Shown here: positions 1 through 7,452 of the stretch, piece after piece | How positions within the stretch are numbered: the first letter of the stretch is position 1 | Layout of the letters: the number at the start of each line of letters is the position of its first letter | Virus record (IMG/VR): IMGVR_UViG_3300044511_000070 | Coordinates: 1 to 35,365 of that record | Length of the DNA stretch: 35,365 nt | DNA from: a virus | Strand: one strand, 5' to 3' | Program-made: the position numbers and the translations under genes | The notes under the pieces: model-generated | What the model saw: only the letters and a program-made list of their open reading frames with translations | What the model was told of the DNA's origin: nothing | The model's database searches: none

Positions 1-1350
1 TTTGGAACAGCAAATACTAGATATTTGTATTATGATGGAACAAACTATAACTTAGCTGGTGGCGGGATGATCATCGGCACCGACCCGAACCCCGGCGGCA
101 GCGAGAAGCTGCGGGTTGGTGGCGGGATCTTCTCTACCGCTCAGCAGACGATTGACCTTGGCACCGGGGCGCTGCCTGCGGAGTTGGGCGCCGGACACCG
201 GAAGCTGGCGCTTGCTGGCGCAGACGGGGAGCCGGTTAACATTGAAATGTTCGGGATTGGGCAGTCACCGGTTATTCGCGGGAGGGTATCCAACGGCACC
301 CGCGCAGCGCCGACCGCGACAACCGATGGGCTCATATTAATCGGTATGGCAGGCCACGGCCACGACGGTACCGGGTGGACGACCGGCCCATCGGCGGGGT
401 TCTATACACTTAACGCGGACGGCCTTTGGTCTGGAACGAACAGAGGAATCGGCCACGTCTGGACCGGCACGCCAAACGGCAGCACGACCCGCGCCGAGTG
501 GATGCGACTCCGAAACGCATCGCTGATCATCGGCACCGACCCGAACCCCGGAGGCAGCGAGCTGCTGAGGGTTGGCGGGACTATTCGGCAATCATGGAAC
601 GGGGCAAGCCCATACGCTCACGATGCCGCAGGGCTTAGGCTATCGGGCGGTTACGGCGGATTGATTACGCTGGAAAACACCGGATTCGGCAGCTGGTCAA
701 TGTGGTGTCAAAACGCAGGGAACGATCTGTATTTCGGAAATGGTGCTGCCGGCGCGGCTCGAACCAGTAGAGTGATATTTGATGGCTCGGGAAACGTCGG
801 CATCGGCGTCACCCCAACCGCTGGCAACGGCAAGCTGCAACTGCCGGCCGGAACAGCCAAGGCCGATGGCATCGGGTTCGGTGGTGATACGTTCCTGTTC
901 CGCAACACCGGCGACTCGCTGATGTTGGCCGGATCTTCAGATACCGCCTTTGTCTTACGAAACACCTCAAGCGGTGGTAACATCCACGTGGAAGTCGGAA
1001 CCGGCGGGACAGGGAACCGGTCCGCGTATATCGACTTGGTTGGCGACGACACCTATACGGACTACGGACTCCGTATCATTCGCGGAAACACAGGGGCAAA
1101 CGCCAATAGTGAAATCGCGCATCGCGGAACCGGCGGATTGCGTATTTCAACGAGCGAAGCTGCTTTTATTGAGTTCTTCACCAACGGCATCAGTCGTGGC
1201 TCCTGGTCAACCTCCGGTGCCCTGATCGTTTCGGGGTCGGCAGACGGCATCCTCGTCGTCAACGGCAAGATCACCGCCAAGGCAGCCGTCCCGGCCAGCT
1301 TCGCGGACCTCGCCGCAGTCCGCACCTACCTAGCCTCCATCCTCACCTGA
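1..1350 (+). CDS. Tail fibre-like protein, 5' end outside the window
   Basis: The frame is open from the first base, so 449 C-terminal residues are visible and the true start lies to the left. The protein is rich in Gly, Asn, Thr and Ser and carries the repeated shaft motif of phage tail fibres: IIGTDPNPGGSE followed by LRVGG near residues 23 and 175, and a related NVGIGVTPTAGNGKL near 264. The N-terminal piece RYLYYDGTNYNLAGG is also a common fibre element. The last ~30 residues are probably helical, as in a trimerisation or capping segment. No enzymatic motif is seen. It probably acts outside the cell in host attachment. The first ~60 bases are strikingly AT-rich (about 30% GC, with AGA and TTA codons) compared with the GC-rich remainder. 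Fibre-type identity is from repeat style only. Confidence 0.7.
   Translation, partial: FGTANTRYLYYDGTNYNLAGGGMIIGTDPNPGGSEKLRVGGGIFSTAQQTIDLGTGALPAELGAGHRKLALAGADGEPVNIEMFGIGQSPVIRGRVSNGTRAAPTATTDGLILIGMAGHGHDGTGWTTGPSAGFYTLNADGLWSGTNRGIGHVWTGTPNGSTTRAEWMRLRNASLIIGTDPNPGGSELLRVGGTIRQSWNGASPYAHDAAGLRLSGGYGGLITLENTGFGSWSMWCQNAGNDLYFGNGAAGAARTSRVIFDGSGNVGIGVTPTAGNGKLQLPAGTAKADGIGFGGDTFLFRNTGDSLMLAGSSDTAFVLRNTSSGGNIHVEVGTGGTGNRSAYIDLVGDDTYTDYGLRIIRGNTGANANSEIAHRGTGGLRISTSEAAFIEFFTNGISRGSWSTSGALIVSGSADGILVVNGKITAKAAVPASFADLAAVRTYLASILT
68..105 (+). repeat. Direct repeat copy 1 inside fibre gene (copy 2 at 524-561)
   Basis: Bases 68-95 and 524-551 are identical over 28 nt, and the match extends to 38 nt with one mismatch. 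Both copies encode IIGTDPNPGGSE in the same frame, so this is an internal duplication of a fibre shaft repeat. The near-identity at DNA level, including third codon positions, indicates a recent duplication or gene conversion. Confidence 0.85.
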
Positions 1351-1360
1351 AGGATAACAA

Positions 1361-1645
1361 ATGCCCCTCCGTCACAATTACATTCAGATCCTCGACATCG
1401 CCGGGCCGGACGCCACCGCCGTCGTCCAGCTTGTCGATACCGACGACATCGGCCGCGATGCGCCGCCGATCAACGTCCAGGTGCGGATCGACGCTGCCAC
1501 GCGCCAGGCCATCAAGGACGGGCCGCTGGCCGACGCCAAGCGCCGCCTTACCCGCCGGCTGAACAAGGCCAAGGCCGACCGCCAGGCCAACCCGAACGCA
1601 CCTGTTGACCTCCACACCGAGATCCCCAACGAGGCCGCCCCGTGA
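1361..1645 (+). CDS. Unknown small protein downstream of fibre
   Basis: 94 residues, not recognised. The ATG follows a good Shine-Dalgarno (GAAGGA, about 1349-1354), ten bases after the fibre stop. The N-terminal half looks like alternating beta strands (YIQILDIAG, AVVQLVDTDD, INVQVRIDA). The C-terminal half is basic and helical (KRRLTRRLNKAKADR). It shares its stop with the next start (GTGA overlap), so it belongs to the same rightward transcript. The position suggests a fibre-associated or virion accessory role, but nothing in the sequence proves it. Confidence 0.6.
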   Translation: MPLRHNYIQILDIAGPDATAVVQLVDTDDIGRDAPPINVQVRIDAATRQAIKDGPLADAKRRLTRRLNKAKADRQANPNAPVDLHTEIPNEAAP

Positions 1646-1836
1646 GCCAGATAGATCCATCTGATGTCGATGATGATCTCAAGAAATTTACCGTTGCCCT
1701 CAATGCTGCCATGGAGCATTGTCCGCCGCACACGTCTTCCGTCATCAAGACCGTAGCGGAACCCCTACTCACGACGATAAACTATCGTCTTCTCCGAGAG
1801 GCCAAGATATGCCCTGCCCCGACTGCGAACGACTGA
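1642..1836 (+). CDS. Unknown 64-residue protein
   Basis: The GTG start overlaps the previous stop by four bases, with a GAGG motif about eight bases upstream. The N-terminus is acidic (DPSDVDDDLKKF) and the rest appears helical, without a membrane segment or recognisable domain. The 3' end overlaps the next small gene by 28 bases, which is unusual in this block, so either this gene or its neighbour may be marginal. No function is assigned. Confidence 0.45.
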   Translation: MSQIDPSDVDDDLKKFTVALNAAMEHCPPHTSSVIKTVAEPLLTTINYRLLREAKICPAPTAND

Positions 1837-1979
1837 AGCTCGCCCTGCAACGAGAGCAAGCGATTGCTCGTCATTGGGAGCGCAATGCGAAATCACTTCG
1901 CAGGCAACTTAACTGCATCAGACAAGATAAGTCGGTTGAAACCGACACCATCGAACTTCCTGCCAGGATCCACGGATAA
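1809..1979 (+). CDS. Small Cys-pair, coiled-coil protein
   Basis: 56 residues from ATG at 1809, chosen because an AGAGG element sits just upstream. The protein begins with a single CPDC knuckle and continues as a charged helix (LKLALQREQAIARHWERNAKSLRRQL), a pattern of many tiny phage proteins of unknown role. It lies between a short unknown gene and a holin-accessory-like gene, all rightward. One cysteine pair cannot form a complete zinc site, so it may dimerise. Function unknown. Confidence 0.45.
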   Translation: MPCPDCERLKLALQREQAIARHWERNAKSLRRQLNCIRQDKSVETDTIELPARIHG

Positions 1980-1982
1980 ATC

Positions 1983-2315
1983 ATGCCGGCCCGCGACCAT
2001 CACCCCTGCGATGAGCACGACACTCGCATTTGCGCTCTGGAGAAGAGAGCAGACGAGCACAGTGCCTCTATCCGCAAGATGAACTCTGACATCTCGGAGG
2101 GTCGTGTCTTGTTCGCTGAATTGAAGAAAGACATCTTCGCTGTGACTAAGGCCATCAACGACCTGACCGTCGAAGTCAAAGCGGTGAACGCATCCAAGCC
2201 GACCAACATGGATAAGGCGGTTGACGCAGCGATCCATTGGCTGGTCCCTGCACTCATCGTCGCTGCTTTGTGGGTGTTCTCAAAGGCCGGCATCATACCC
2301 GGAGCTACGCCATGA
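1983..2315 (+). CDS. XhlA-like holin-accessory membrane protein (putative)
   Basis: 110 residues. The N-terminal ~70 are hydrophilic and heptad-rich, predicting a coiled coil. They are followed by one transmembrane segment at roughly residues 82-105 (IHWLVPALIVAALWVF) close to the C-terminus. This layout, a soluble coiled coil with a C-terminal anchor, is that of haemolysin XhlA-type proteins found in phage lysis cassettes. The next gene, also membrane-bound, starts inside its stop codon (ATGA), supporting a functional pair. No endolysin lies next to them, so the lysis role is inference from topology and pairing. Alternative: a structural membrane-interacting protein. Confidence 0.55.
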   Translation: MPARDHHPCDEHDTRICALEKRADEHSASIRKMNSDISEGRVLFAELKKDIFAVTKAINDLTVEVKAVNASKPTNMDKAVDAAIHWLVPALIVAALWVFSKAGIIPGATP

Positions 2316-2764
2316 GACGGTTACTTGAACTCATCGTCGTATTGCTCATCTTGCAAGTTGTCTTCTCGTGTTCCGTGTCGTCGGGGGTACGAACTCCCCC
2401 CATCGATCCAGGACAAGCCACTCCCATTCTCGTCGGACAACTCCAATCCGTCGGACAGATCCTCCTCTGGTCTGGAGCAGGCATCCTCGCTCTTGGGGTG
2501 GGAATTAGAATTGCCGGCGTCCTCGGCATCCTCGGCCCCATCGCCATCGTCTCCCGTCTCGTCCCCTTCCTCCCCGGCATCGGCATCGCAAACCTCACCA
2601 TTGGGTGCGCTCTGGTCTGGTTGTCGGACAATCTATGGGTACTCGGTGTCTCGTTTGCGCTTACCGCTCTGGCATTTGGTTTCCATTACCGTCGCCACAT
2701 TCGGCGTTGGTTGGTGGCTGGGCAGGAACTTAGGTCGAAAAGATGCTTAGATTCCAAGGGTTGA
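2312..2764 (+). CDS. Multi-spanning membrane lipoprotein, holin-like (putative)
   Basis: 150 residues from ATG at 2312 (ATGA overlap with the preceding gene). Residues 1-19 form a basic-hydrophobic signal ending in VVFS before Cys20, which fits a lipobox, so the N-terminus may be lipid-modified. After a short Pro/Thr linker there are about three hydrophobic stretches (roughly 47-80, 82-104 and 107-125) and a basic tail (HYRRHIRRW), as expected for a positive-inside end. Together with the preceding gene it resembles a holin or lysis-membrane module. No holin family is recognised with certainty. Confidence 0.5.
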   Translation: MRRLLELIVVLLILQVVFSCSVSSGVRTPPIDPGQATPILVGQLQSVGQILLWSGAGILALGVGIRIAGVLGILGPIAIVSRLVPFLPGIGIANLTIGCALVWLSDNLWVLGVSFALTALAFGFHYRRHIRRWLVAGQELRSKRCLDSKG

Positions 2765-2796
2765 CCCCTCCTCTCTAACCCCTACCATGGTATCCG

Positions 2797-3213
2797 ATGG
2801 GCCTGACATCCTCCATCCGTACCACGTTGTCAGGCATAGCAGTTAAGTTTGCTGACGGGGTTGTTGAGTATCGGGTTCTCACGTCTGCCCCCAACGCGAC
2901 CCCTCGCACCTACGGCAACTGGACGACCATCACTGGTGCACGCTGCTGCGAGTTCTCCGAGACGCAGACGCAGGACAGTGAGAGTGGGCTGTGGTTTAGG
3001 GAAGAGACGTGTGAGCTTCGCATCCCTTACCAGGCGAACGTCTCTCTGACGATAAAGGACCAAGTGCGGCAGGGTCCGTCTGCTGGTCCTGGCGTAAACG
3101 ACATCATCTGGTCTGTCAGTCATCAGAAGGTATCCGGCGCTGGCTCGGTGTCCCCTTACCATCTCTATCGTCGCACCCCGATGATGCAGAACCCGCGCAA
3201 GGGTGGTGTCTGA
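2797..3213 (+). CDS. Putative head-completion / head-closure protein
   Basis: 138 residues, beta-rich, in the classic position just before a tail-terminator-like gene and the tube gene. The C-terminal part (DQVRQGPSAGPGVNDIIWSV followed by HLYRRTP) resembles small beta-barrel neck proteins that plug the portal and join the tail, where an 'xDxV...y.V' strand pattern is usual. The start at 2797 lacks a strong Shine-Dalgarno; an earlier ATG at 2786 is out of frame. The stop and the next ATG overlap (TGATG). The assignment rests mainly on gene order. Confidence 0.5.
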   Translation: MGLTSSIRTTLSGIAVKFADGVVEYRVLTSAPNATPRTYGNWTTITGARCCEFSETQTQDSESGLWFREETCELRIPYQANVSLTIKDQVRQGPSAGPGVNDIIWSVSHQKVSGAGSVSPYHLYRRTPMMQNPRKGGV

Positions 3214-3665
3214 TGTACGCCAACGCACCTCCCGAAGTCGAAGCAATCAAGAACATGCTGCTTGCAAGTTCCACTTGGGTTGCGCTCACCGGGACGATCC
3301 ACTACCCCTCTGTCTCGTCTGGTGACTCGGTTTCCCCGGATGCTCCACCTACTATCCTCATCGAACCGGTAAAGAACAACCCGACCGTGCTCGCTCCCAG
3401 CGTGATCCTTCCCGGCGGTACGTTGCAGTTGCAGCTCACGTTGGTCGATTCAACCGGGTCAGATATCGAGAAGAAGGCACGGGCGATTGGCGATGAGTTG
3501 ATCGCCCTGCCGACCGGTCTTCCGCTCCTCTCTGTGGAACTCGGCATGTGCTCTGAGCCGAACGCAGGCGAACGCGCCTCTCAGGCCTACTCCGACGACA
3601 ACTCTCTGGGTGACTACAACGCCACCAGAACCATCGCCATCATCGTCACTTACGGATTAACCTGA
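3213..3665 (+). CDS. Putative tail terminator protein
   Basis: 150 residues. The N-terminal helix (EVEAIKNMLLAS) followed by PPTILIEPVK, a strand pair (TLQLQLTLVDSTG), a helix (DIEKKARAIGDELIALPTG) and a final strand (TRTIAIIVTYG) is the usual alpha/beta order of tail terminators, which cap the tail tube and fix its length. It sits between the head-completion candidate and the tube gene, with one-base overlap upstream and a single-base gap downstream. Family membership is inferred from secondary-structure pattern and position. Confidence 0.55.
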   Translation: MYANAPPEVEAIKNMLLASSTWVALTGTIHYPSVSSGDSVSPDAPPTILIEPVKNNPTVLAPSVILPGGTLQLQLTLVDSTGSDIEKKARAIGDELIALPTGLPLLSVELGMCSEPNAGERASQAYSDDNSLGDYNATRTIAIIVTYGLT

Positions 3666-3666
3666 C

Positions 3667-4587
3667 ATGGCCATCACGTTCAACATCAACGGGCTTGGGT
3701 TCGCCAAGCTCAACACGACCACGATGCCCGTCACGAGCATCGCTTACACGCCGAATCTCGGCGTCGAGCCGTTCCGCAGCGGTGGCGACATCAACGCCAG
3801 CATGGTGCGTCGAGCCGGCAGCCGGCCCGTGTACCGGTTCACCGCCCCGCTCGCGTCGGTGTGGGGCGCTCTGTCGAGCTTCCTCCCCGTCACGCTCACC
3901 GCGTTCGAGATGCACGCCGCAGCGTTCAGCGGCGGGCTGCGTCTCGCCACTGGTGCCACGCAGTGGAAGCTCAACACCGTCACCGGCACTGCCTACGCGG
4001 TCATCTCCTCGATCTACCCCACGTCTGGTCCGGTGCCGGTCATGATGGCCGACGTGCTCGTCTACATCTGCGCCATCGACGGACTTGCCGACCCCGTGAC
4101 CTCCTCGACCGGCAGCCTGCCGACCCTCGGCGCAACTCCCGACCTGCACACCCTTGGTCCGGTCGTGGACAACGCGACGGCACAGTGGGGCGTCAAGTCG
4201 TGGCGCATCGATGCCGGCGTGCAGATGGAGCCGATTCAGGCCGATGGGTTCTTCTACCCGAACAGCTATCGGGTCGGTGCCGTGCAGGCGTCGGCAACGT
4301 TCGCTCACACTGATGCCGTCACCCTTTACAACGCTCTCACGAGCGATGGTAAAGATGCGACTGGTGCCGGTATCCTGTTGTACGCTCGTGCCTACAACAT
4401 GACGACCAAGGTGCTGACCACGACCGGGTACTCGTTTACCTTCGCAAACTGCTTCGCCAGCCTCGATCAGATTCTCCTGGCTGAGACGAACCTCCCCGAG
4501 ACTGGCGTCACGGTCACGTCATACGCCGCGCCCGGCACTCTGACGCACCCCATCACCGTCGCCACCAGCGCCACGCTGCCGACCTAA
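3667..4587 (+). CDS. Major tail tube-like protein
   Basis: 306 residues, rich in Thr, Ala, Gly and Val with predicted beta strands throughout, beginning AITFNINGLGFAKL. It follows the terminator candidate by one base and precedes neck and tape-measure-type genes, the expected place for the tube subunit that polymerises around the tape measure. The protein has two similar-sized halves around a Pro/Thr-rich middle (VTSSTGSLPTLGATP). No immunoglobulin-like extension is evident. The identification is positional and compositional; a different virion protein is possible. Confidence 0.6.
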   Translation: MAITFNINGLGFAKLNTTTMPVTSIAYTPNLGVEPFRSGGDINASMVRRAGSRPVYRFTAPLASVWGALSSFLPVTLTAFEMHAAAFSGGLRLATGATQWKLNTVTGTAYAVISSIYPTSGPVPVMMADVLVYICAIDGLADPVTSSTGSLPTLGATPDLHTLGPVVDNATAQWGVKSWRIDAGVQMEPIQADGFFYPNSYRVGAVQASATFAHTDAVTLYNALTSDGKDATGAGILLYARAYNMTTKVLTTTGYSFTFANCFASLDQILLAETNLPETGVTVTSYAAPGTLTHPITVATSATLPT

Positions 4588-5174
4588 TGCTCTACTACCG
4601 CACGCATGCGAGTCGCACAGGGGAACGCCCGCCTGAGTTGGTTGGGTGGGAGTCTCCGTCTGTCGATGCGCAACTGAACGAGAACATCGTCGGGGACTAC
4701 CGGGTGATGGGCATCTGCCCGCCGTTCGGATTCGCTCCCCCGACGGCGGGCTGGCTGCCGCTGGCGAACGGGTGGGAGATCGCCAGCGTCGGCGATTTCT
4801 CGCCTGTTGCGCATGCGAAAAAGTCCTCGTCGTTCCGCTGCATTCCGCACATGGTGGAGGGCGTACATTGGCTCCTGCCCTCCGTGCTCACTGAGGAAGG
4901 GACTCGTAACTTCAAAGTCCGCTACTGTGGACCGGATTTCGCTCCGACGCTCACGACCGAGCAGAGCGCGGCCTTGGTCATCGCCAACGAGATCCGCGCT
5001 GCTATCACATCAGGCACCATGCCTGAGCCCTCGATCTGCGCCACTTGGGCGGCTGATCTACTGACGCTGACTCACTGTCTCAGCAGGGTGTCGCTTGGTG
5101 TTGTCGGACTGCATGAAGACCTCATCGACAAGACGCTCCGTGTTGCCGGGGGTTGCGATGACTACGCCGACTAG
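4587..5174 (+). CDS. Unrecognised tail/neck module protein
   Basis: 195 residues. The start overlaps the tube stop (TAATG). The sequence mixes aromatic and Pro-rich segments (GICPPFGFAPPTAGWLPL) with a central block (HWLLPSVLTEEGTRNFKV) and a helical tail (TTEQSAALVIANEIRAAI). It lies where tail-assembly chaperones often sit, between tube and tape measure. However, the downstream frame is +1 relative to it and no slippery heptamer is visible in the 17-base overlap, so a classic G/GT frameshift is not supported. I do not recognise the family and assign no function. Confidence 0.55.
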   Translation: MLYYRTHASRTGERPPELVGWESPSVDAQLNENIVGDYRVMGICPPFGFAPPTAGWLPLANGWEIASVGDFSPVAHAKKSSSFRCIPHMVEGVHWLLPSVLTEEGTRNFKVRYCGPDFAPTLTTEQSAALVIANEIRAAITSGTMPEPSICATWAADLLTLTHCLSRVSLGVVGLHEDLIDKTLRVAGGCDDYAD

Positions 5175-5838
5175 CGGAACCACCGATCTATTCTTCTACG
5201 TTGACGGCGTTGGTTTCTGGTCACAGACCATCCCCTACGATCTAAGCGGGATGAACCCGTCCGAAGTCACTGCGCTGGTAGCAGCCATGATGGCCGACAC
5301 TGGTAAGTGGTTCATCAAAGAGTACATGCCGATGCGGTTCCACCCCGGCTATGCTCGTGCGCAGTTGGGATACAAAATCAAGGCGAAGACGATAAAGGAA
5401 AAGCAACGCCGGGCGCGTAACGTCAATGCCGATGCGATCAACCCGAACACCTGGACGGGTGAGACGAGGAAGGCAGCGGAAGCTGCCTGGCCCGAGACGA
5501 GTGCTGTGACAGGCACGCGCAGCCGCAAGGTGAACATGAAGATCCGCATGCGTCTGCCGCAGCATGCGAACAATTCAAGCACGAACAGGATCACTCGTGA
5601 GACTCTGAGCAAGGTGACGCAGATTGAGGCCGAACGCATGGCGCGTAGGTTCTTCAAACTGATGCTTGATGCCGCGTCTCGCGTCTCGACAACCGTTGTC
5701 CATGGGAGGGGGAAAAAGCTAGTCCCTCGGTTTACATTGTCGCAGCAAGATCAGAAACTACTCGGCAGTTCCAGTCGAGCTACACTTACTGCCGCCAGGG
5801 CGGCCAGCAAGCGAGGAGCACAACGTGGCGTTGCCTAA
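5158..5838 (+). CDS. gp10-like tail-completion / neck protein (putative)
   Basis: 226 residues from ATG at 5158, chosen for the GGGGG Shine-Dalgarno at 5148-5152; it overlaps the preceding gene by 17 bases. The region FHPGYARAQLGYKIKAKT, a basic stretch (KEKQRRARNV) and NPNTWTGETRKAA match the layout of HK97 gp10-like neck proteins ('...Y..R...Y...K......L..TG'). The C-terminus is Ser/Arg/Ala-rich and basic. Its job would be joining tail to head or completing the tail. The rest of the tail block surrounds it. Moderate confidence, from motif layout only. Confidence 0.5.
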   Translation: MTTPTSGTTDLFFYVDGVGFWSQTIPYDLSGMNPSEVTALVAAMMADTGKWFIKEYMPMRFHPGYARAQLGYKIKAKTIKEKQRRARNVNADAINPNTWTGETRKAAEAAWPETSAVTGTRSRKVNMKIRMRLPQHANNSSTNRITRETLSKVTQIEAERMARRFFKLMLDAASRVSTTVVHGRGKKLVPRFTLSQQDQKLLGSSSRATLTAARAASKRGAQRGVA

Positions 5839-6976
5839 CATGATGGCCGGCGTCGGGGACGCTGAGAAGGAACTCATTGAAGCGATCCGTAAGAAAACGG
5901 CAGCGGTCAATGAGGAGCGGGCGCTCATCGAGGCCAGGAACCTGCGCAAACGCATGCGCGGGATGTCCGTATCGGATTTCACAGAGATCGACAGGTATCA
6001 GGCGTCCCTACTGGAAGGCGGCGGGGATTTTTCATATATCCCGAATCGTCTGAAAGAAAAGCACGCGGCGGCGGTCCAGGCCGCGCTCGGAGACAGACCG
6101 TCCCCTATCGCAGCCGCGATGACGCGGGCACAGGAAGCGGAGGCGGCTGTCAGGGAGGCCAATCGACAGGCCGAGTCCGATCCGAAGGGACTGGAGAAGG
6201 TCATAGGAGAGGCAAAGACGGCTCTCGCGGCGTTGCCTGTGCCAGTGGTTGCAGCGGTCGCAGCCATCAAGTTGTTCGGAATGTCTGTCGCGGAATCTAA
6301 CGCCAACATTCAGAAGGGTGCGACAGATATAGGTCAAGGTCGCGTGAGAATGGGGCAAGCGATGCGCGATCTTGGATTTAGCCCAGCAGAGCAGGACATC
6401 ATCAGGACAAAGGCAGAATTTGCAGGATTCGGAAGAAACGTAACGCTCCAAGGCGTAGAGCAGTTCTTCTCATCTGCCGCTCGCGGATCAAACGTACAAG
6501 GATTCCAATTAAAGACACCGGAGACGCGCAAGCAGTTAATGGACCTGTTGGAACAAGTTAAGAGCGGCAAACTGGACATCGGTACTGCTTCGGAAATTGC
6601 AGGAGCAGGTCCGTTTCCTGCTGTCAGTGCTGCTATGCGTGGTGTTTTCAGAACCGACAGGGGAATGTTGTCGGAACAAGCCCAAACCACAACTGGTACT
6701 GTTGCGAATATCACGACATCTGCCCAGGCCGCGAGCTATGTGCAGGGAACCCGCATGTTGACAAAAGAGGCAGAGGCAAGCGCCAATGCGATGGGGTCTG
6801 TACCGGACGCTGTTGCCTTGTGGGTCGCTCAGAGGCTAGGCTTGTGGGATTCCGGTCTAAGATTATCGACCGGAGGGAAAGAGGATCCTGCGCTCGATGC
6901 GCTCAGGAAAATAGAACAGAAGACACCAGGTCCGCCGCCTCCATCAACTAACTCAGGAGCAGGAAACGTCAGATGA
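5825..6976 (+). CDS. Short tape-measure-like tail protein
   Basis: 383 residues from GTG at 5825, preceded by GAGGAG at 5813-5818. It is almost entirely helical and Ala/Glu/Arg-rich (EKELIEAIRKKTAAVNEERA and similar). One hydrophobic stretch (ALPVPVVAAVAAIKLFGMSV) near residue 140 resembles the membrane-active segment of tape measures. The C-terminus is Pro/Gly-rich. It lies before the tail-tip genes, as tape measures do. At about 0.15 nm per residue the tail would be near 55-60 nm, short for a siphovirus. Alternatives are an internal virion or ejection protein. Confidence 0.5.
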   Translation: MALPNMMAGVGDAEKELIEAIRKKTAAVNEERALIEARNLRKRMRGMSVSDFTEIDRYQASLLEGGGDFSYIPNRLKEKHAAAVQAALGDRPSPIAAAMTRAQEAEAAVREANRQAESDPKGLEKVIGEAKTALAALPVPVVAAVAAIKLFGMSVAESNANIQKGATDIGQGRVRMGQAMRDLGFSPAEQDIIRTKAEFAGFGRNVTLQGVEQFFSSAARGSNVQGFQLKTPETRKQLMDLLEQVKSGKLDIGTASEIAGAGPFPAVSAAMRGVFRTDRGMLSEQAQTTTGTVANITTSAQAASYVQGTRMLTKEAEASANAMGSVPDAVALWVAQRLGLWDSGLRLSTGGKEDPALDALRKIEQKTPGPPPPSTNSGAGNVR

Positions 6977-7452
6977 TCCCTGTATTGCTCACTGTGAAAT
7001 ATGAGGGCAGTCTCCTGACTGACGTTCTCACCACGTCGTCTTGGGACTGTGTTCACATGCAGGTGCAAGGTCATGGCGCCTTGCCTGTTCGTCCGCAATT
7101 CCACCTCGATGTCCTCACCAGCAAGAACATCGACGGGGCGCGTTACCGCATCGGCGGATCGCATTTCCCAACCTTCCGCATGACCACCATCGTTGCCGTG
7201 CAAGATTTCAAGAGCGCACAGATTGTGGCCAGGGACATGGAGAGCATCAAGGGCGAGAAAGTCAGACTGAGCAGCGTCGAGGTTGACGGGTTCGATTCGT
7301 TGTGCTGGGTGATCGACGTTATCTCCCAGGCGTCTCCGAAAAGGGTCGTCAACGCTTCGCCGATTGTCGTTCCAGGAATAGAGACTATTTCCGGAGCAGC
7401 GCCAATGGCGAGCGTCGATACCGTCTGGACGTTGCAGGTGGTGCCGGAATGA
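6973..7452 (+). CDS. Tail-tip protein, Dit position (putative)
   Basis: 159 residues, beta-rich (MIPVLLTVKYEGSLL, YRIGGSHFPTFRMTTIVAV, VDTVWTLQVV). It sits between the tape-measure candidate and the large hub-like protein, with ATGA overlaps on both sides, which is where distal tail (Dit) proteins are encoded in siphoviruses. It is shorter than most Dit proteins and has no recognised motif, so only a tail-tip role is suggested. Confidence 0.45.
   Translation: MIPVLLTVKYEGSLLTDVLTTSSWDCVHMQVQGHGALPVRPQFHLDVLTSKNIDGARYRIGGSHFPTFRMTTIVAVQDFKSAQIVARDMESIKGEKVRLSSVEVDGFDSLCWVIDVISQASPKRVVNASPIVVPGIETISGAAPMASVDTVWTLQVVPE

Noticed and set aside
5141-5174. Programmed frameshift joining 4587-5174 to 5158-5838
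   Set aside because: The shift needed would be +1, no slippery heptamer of the usual -1 type is present, and 5158 has its own good ribosome-binding site.
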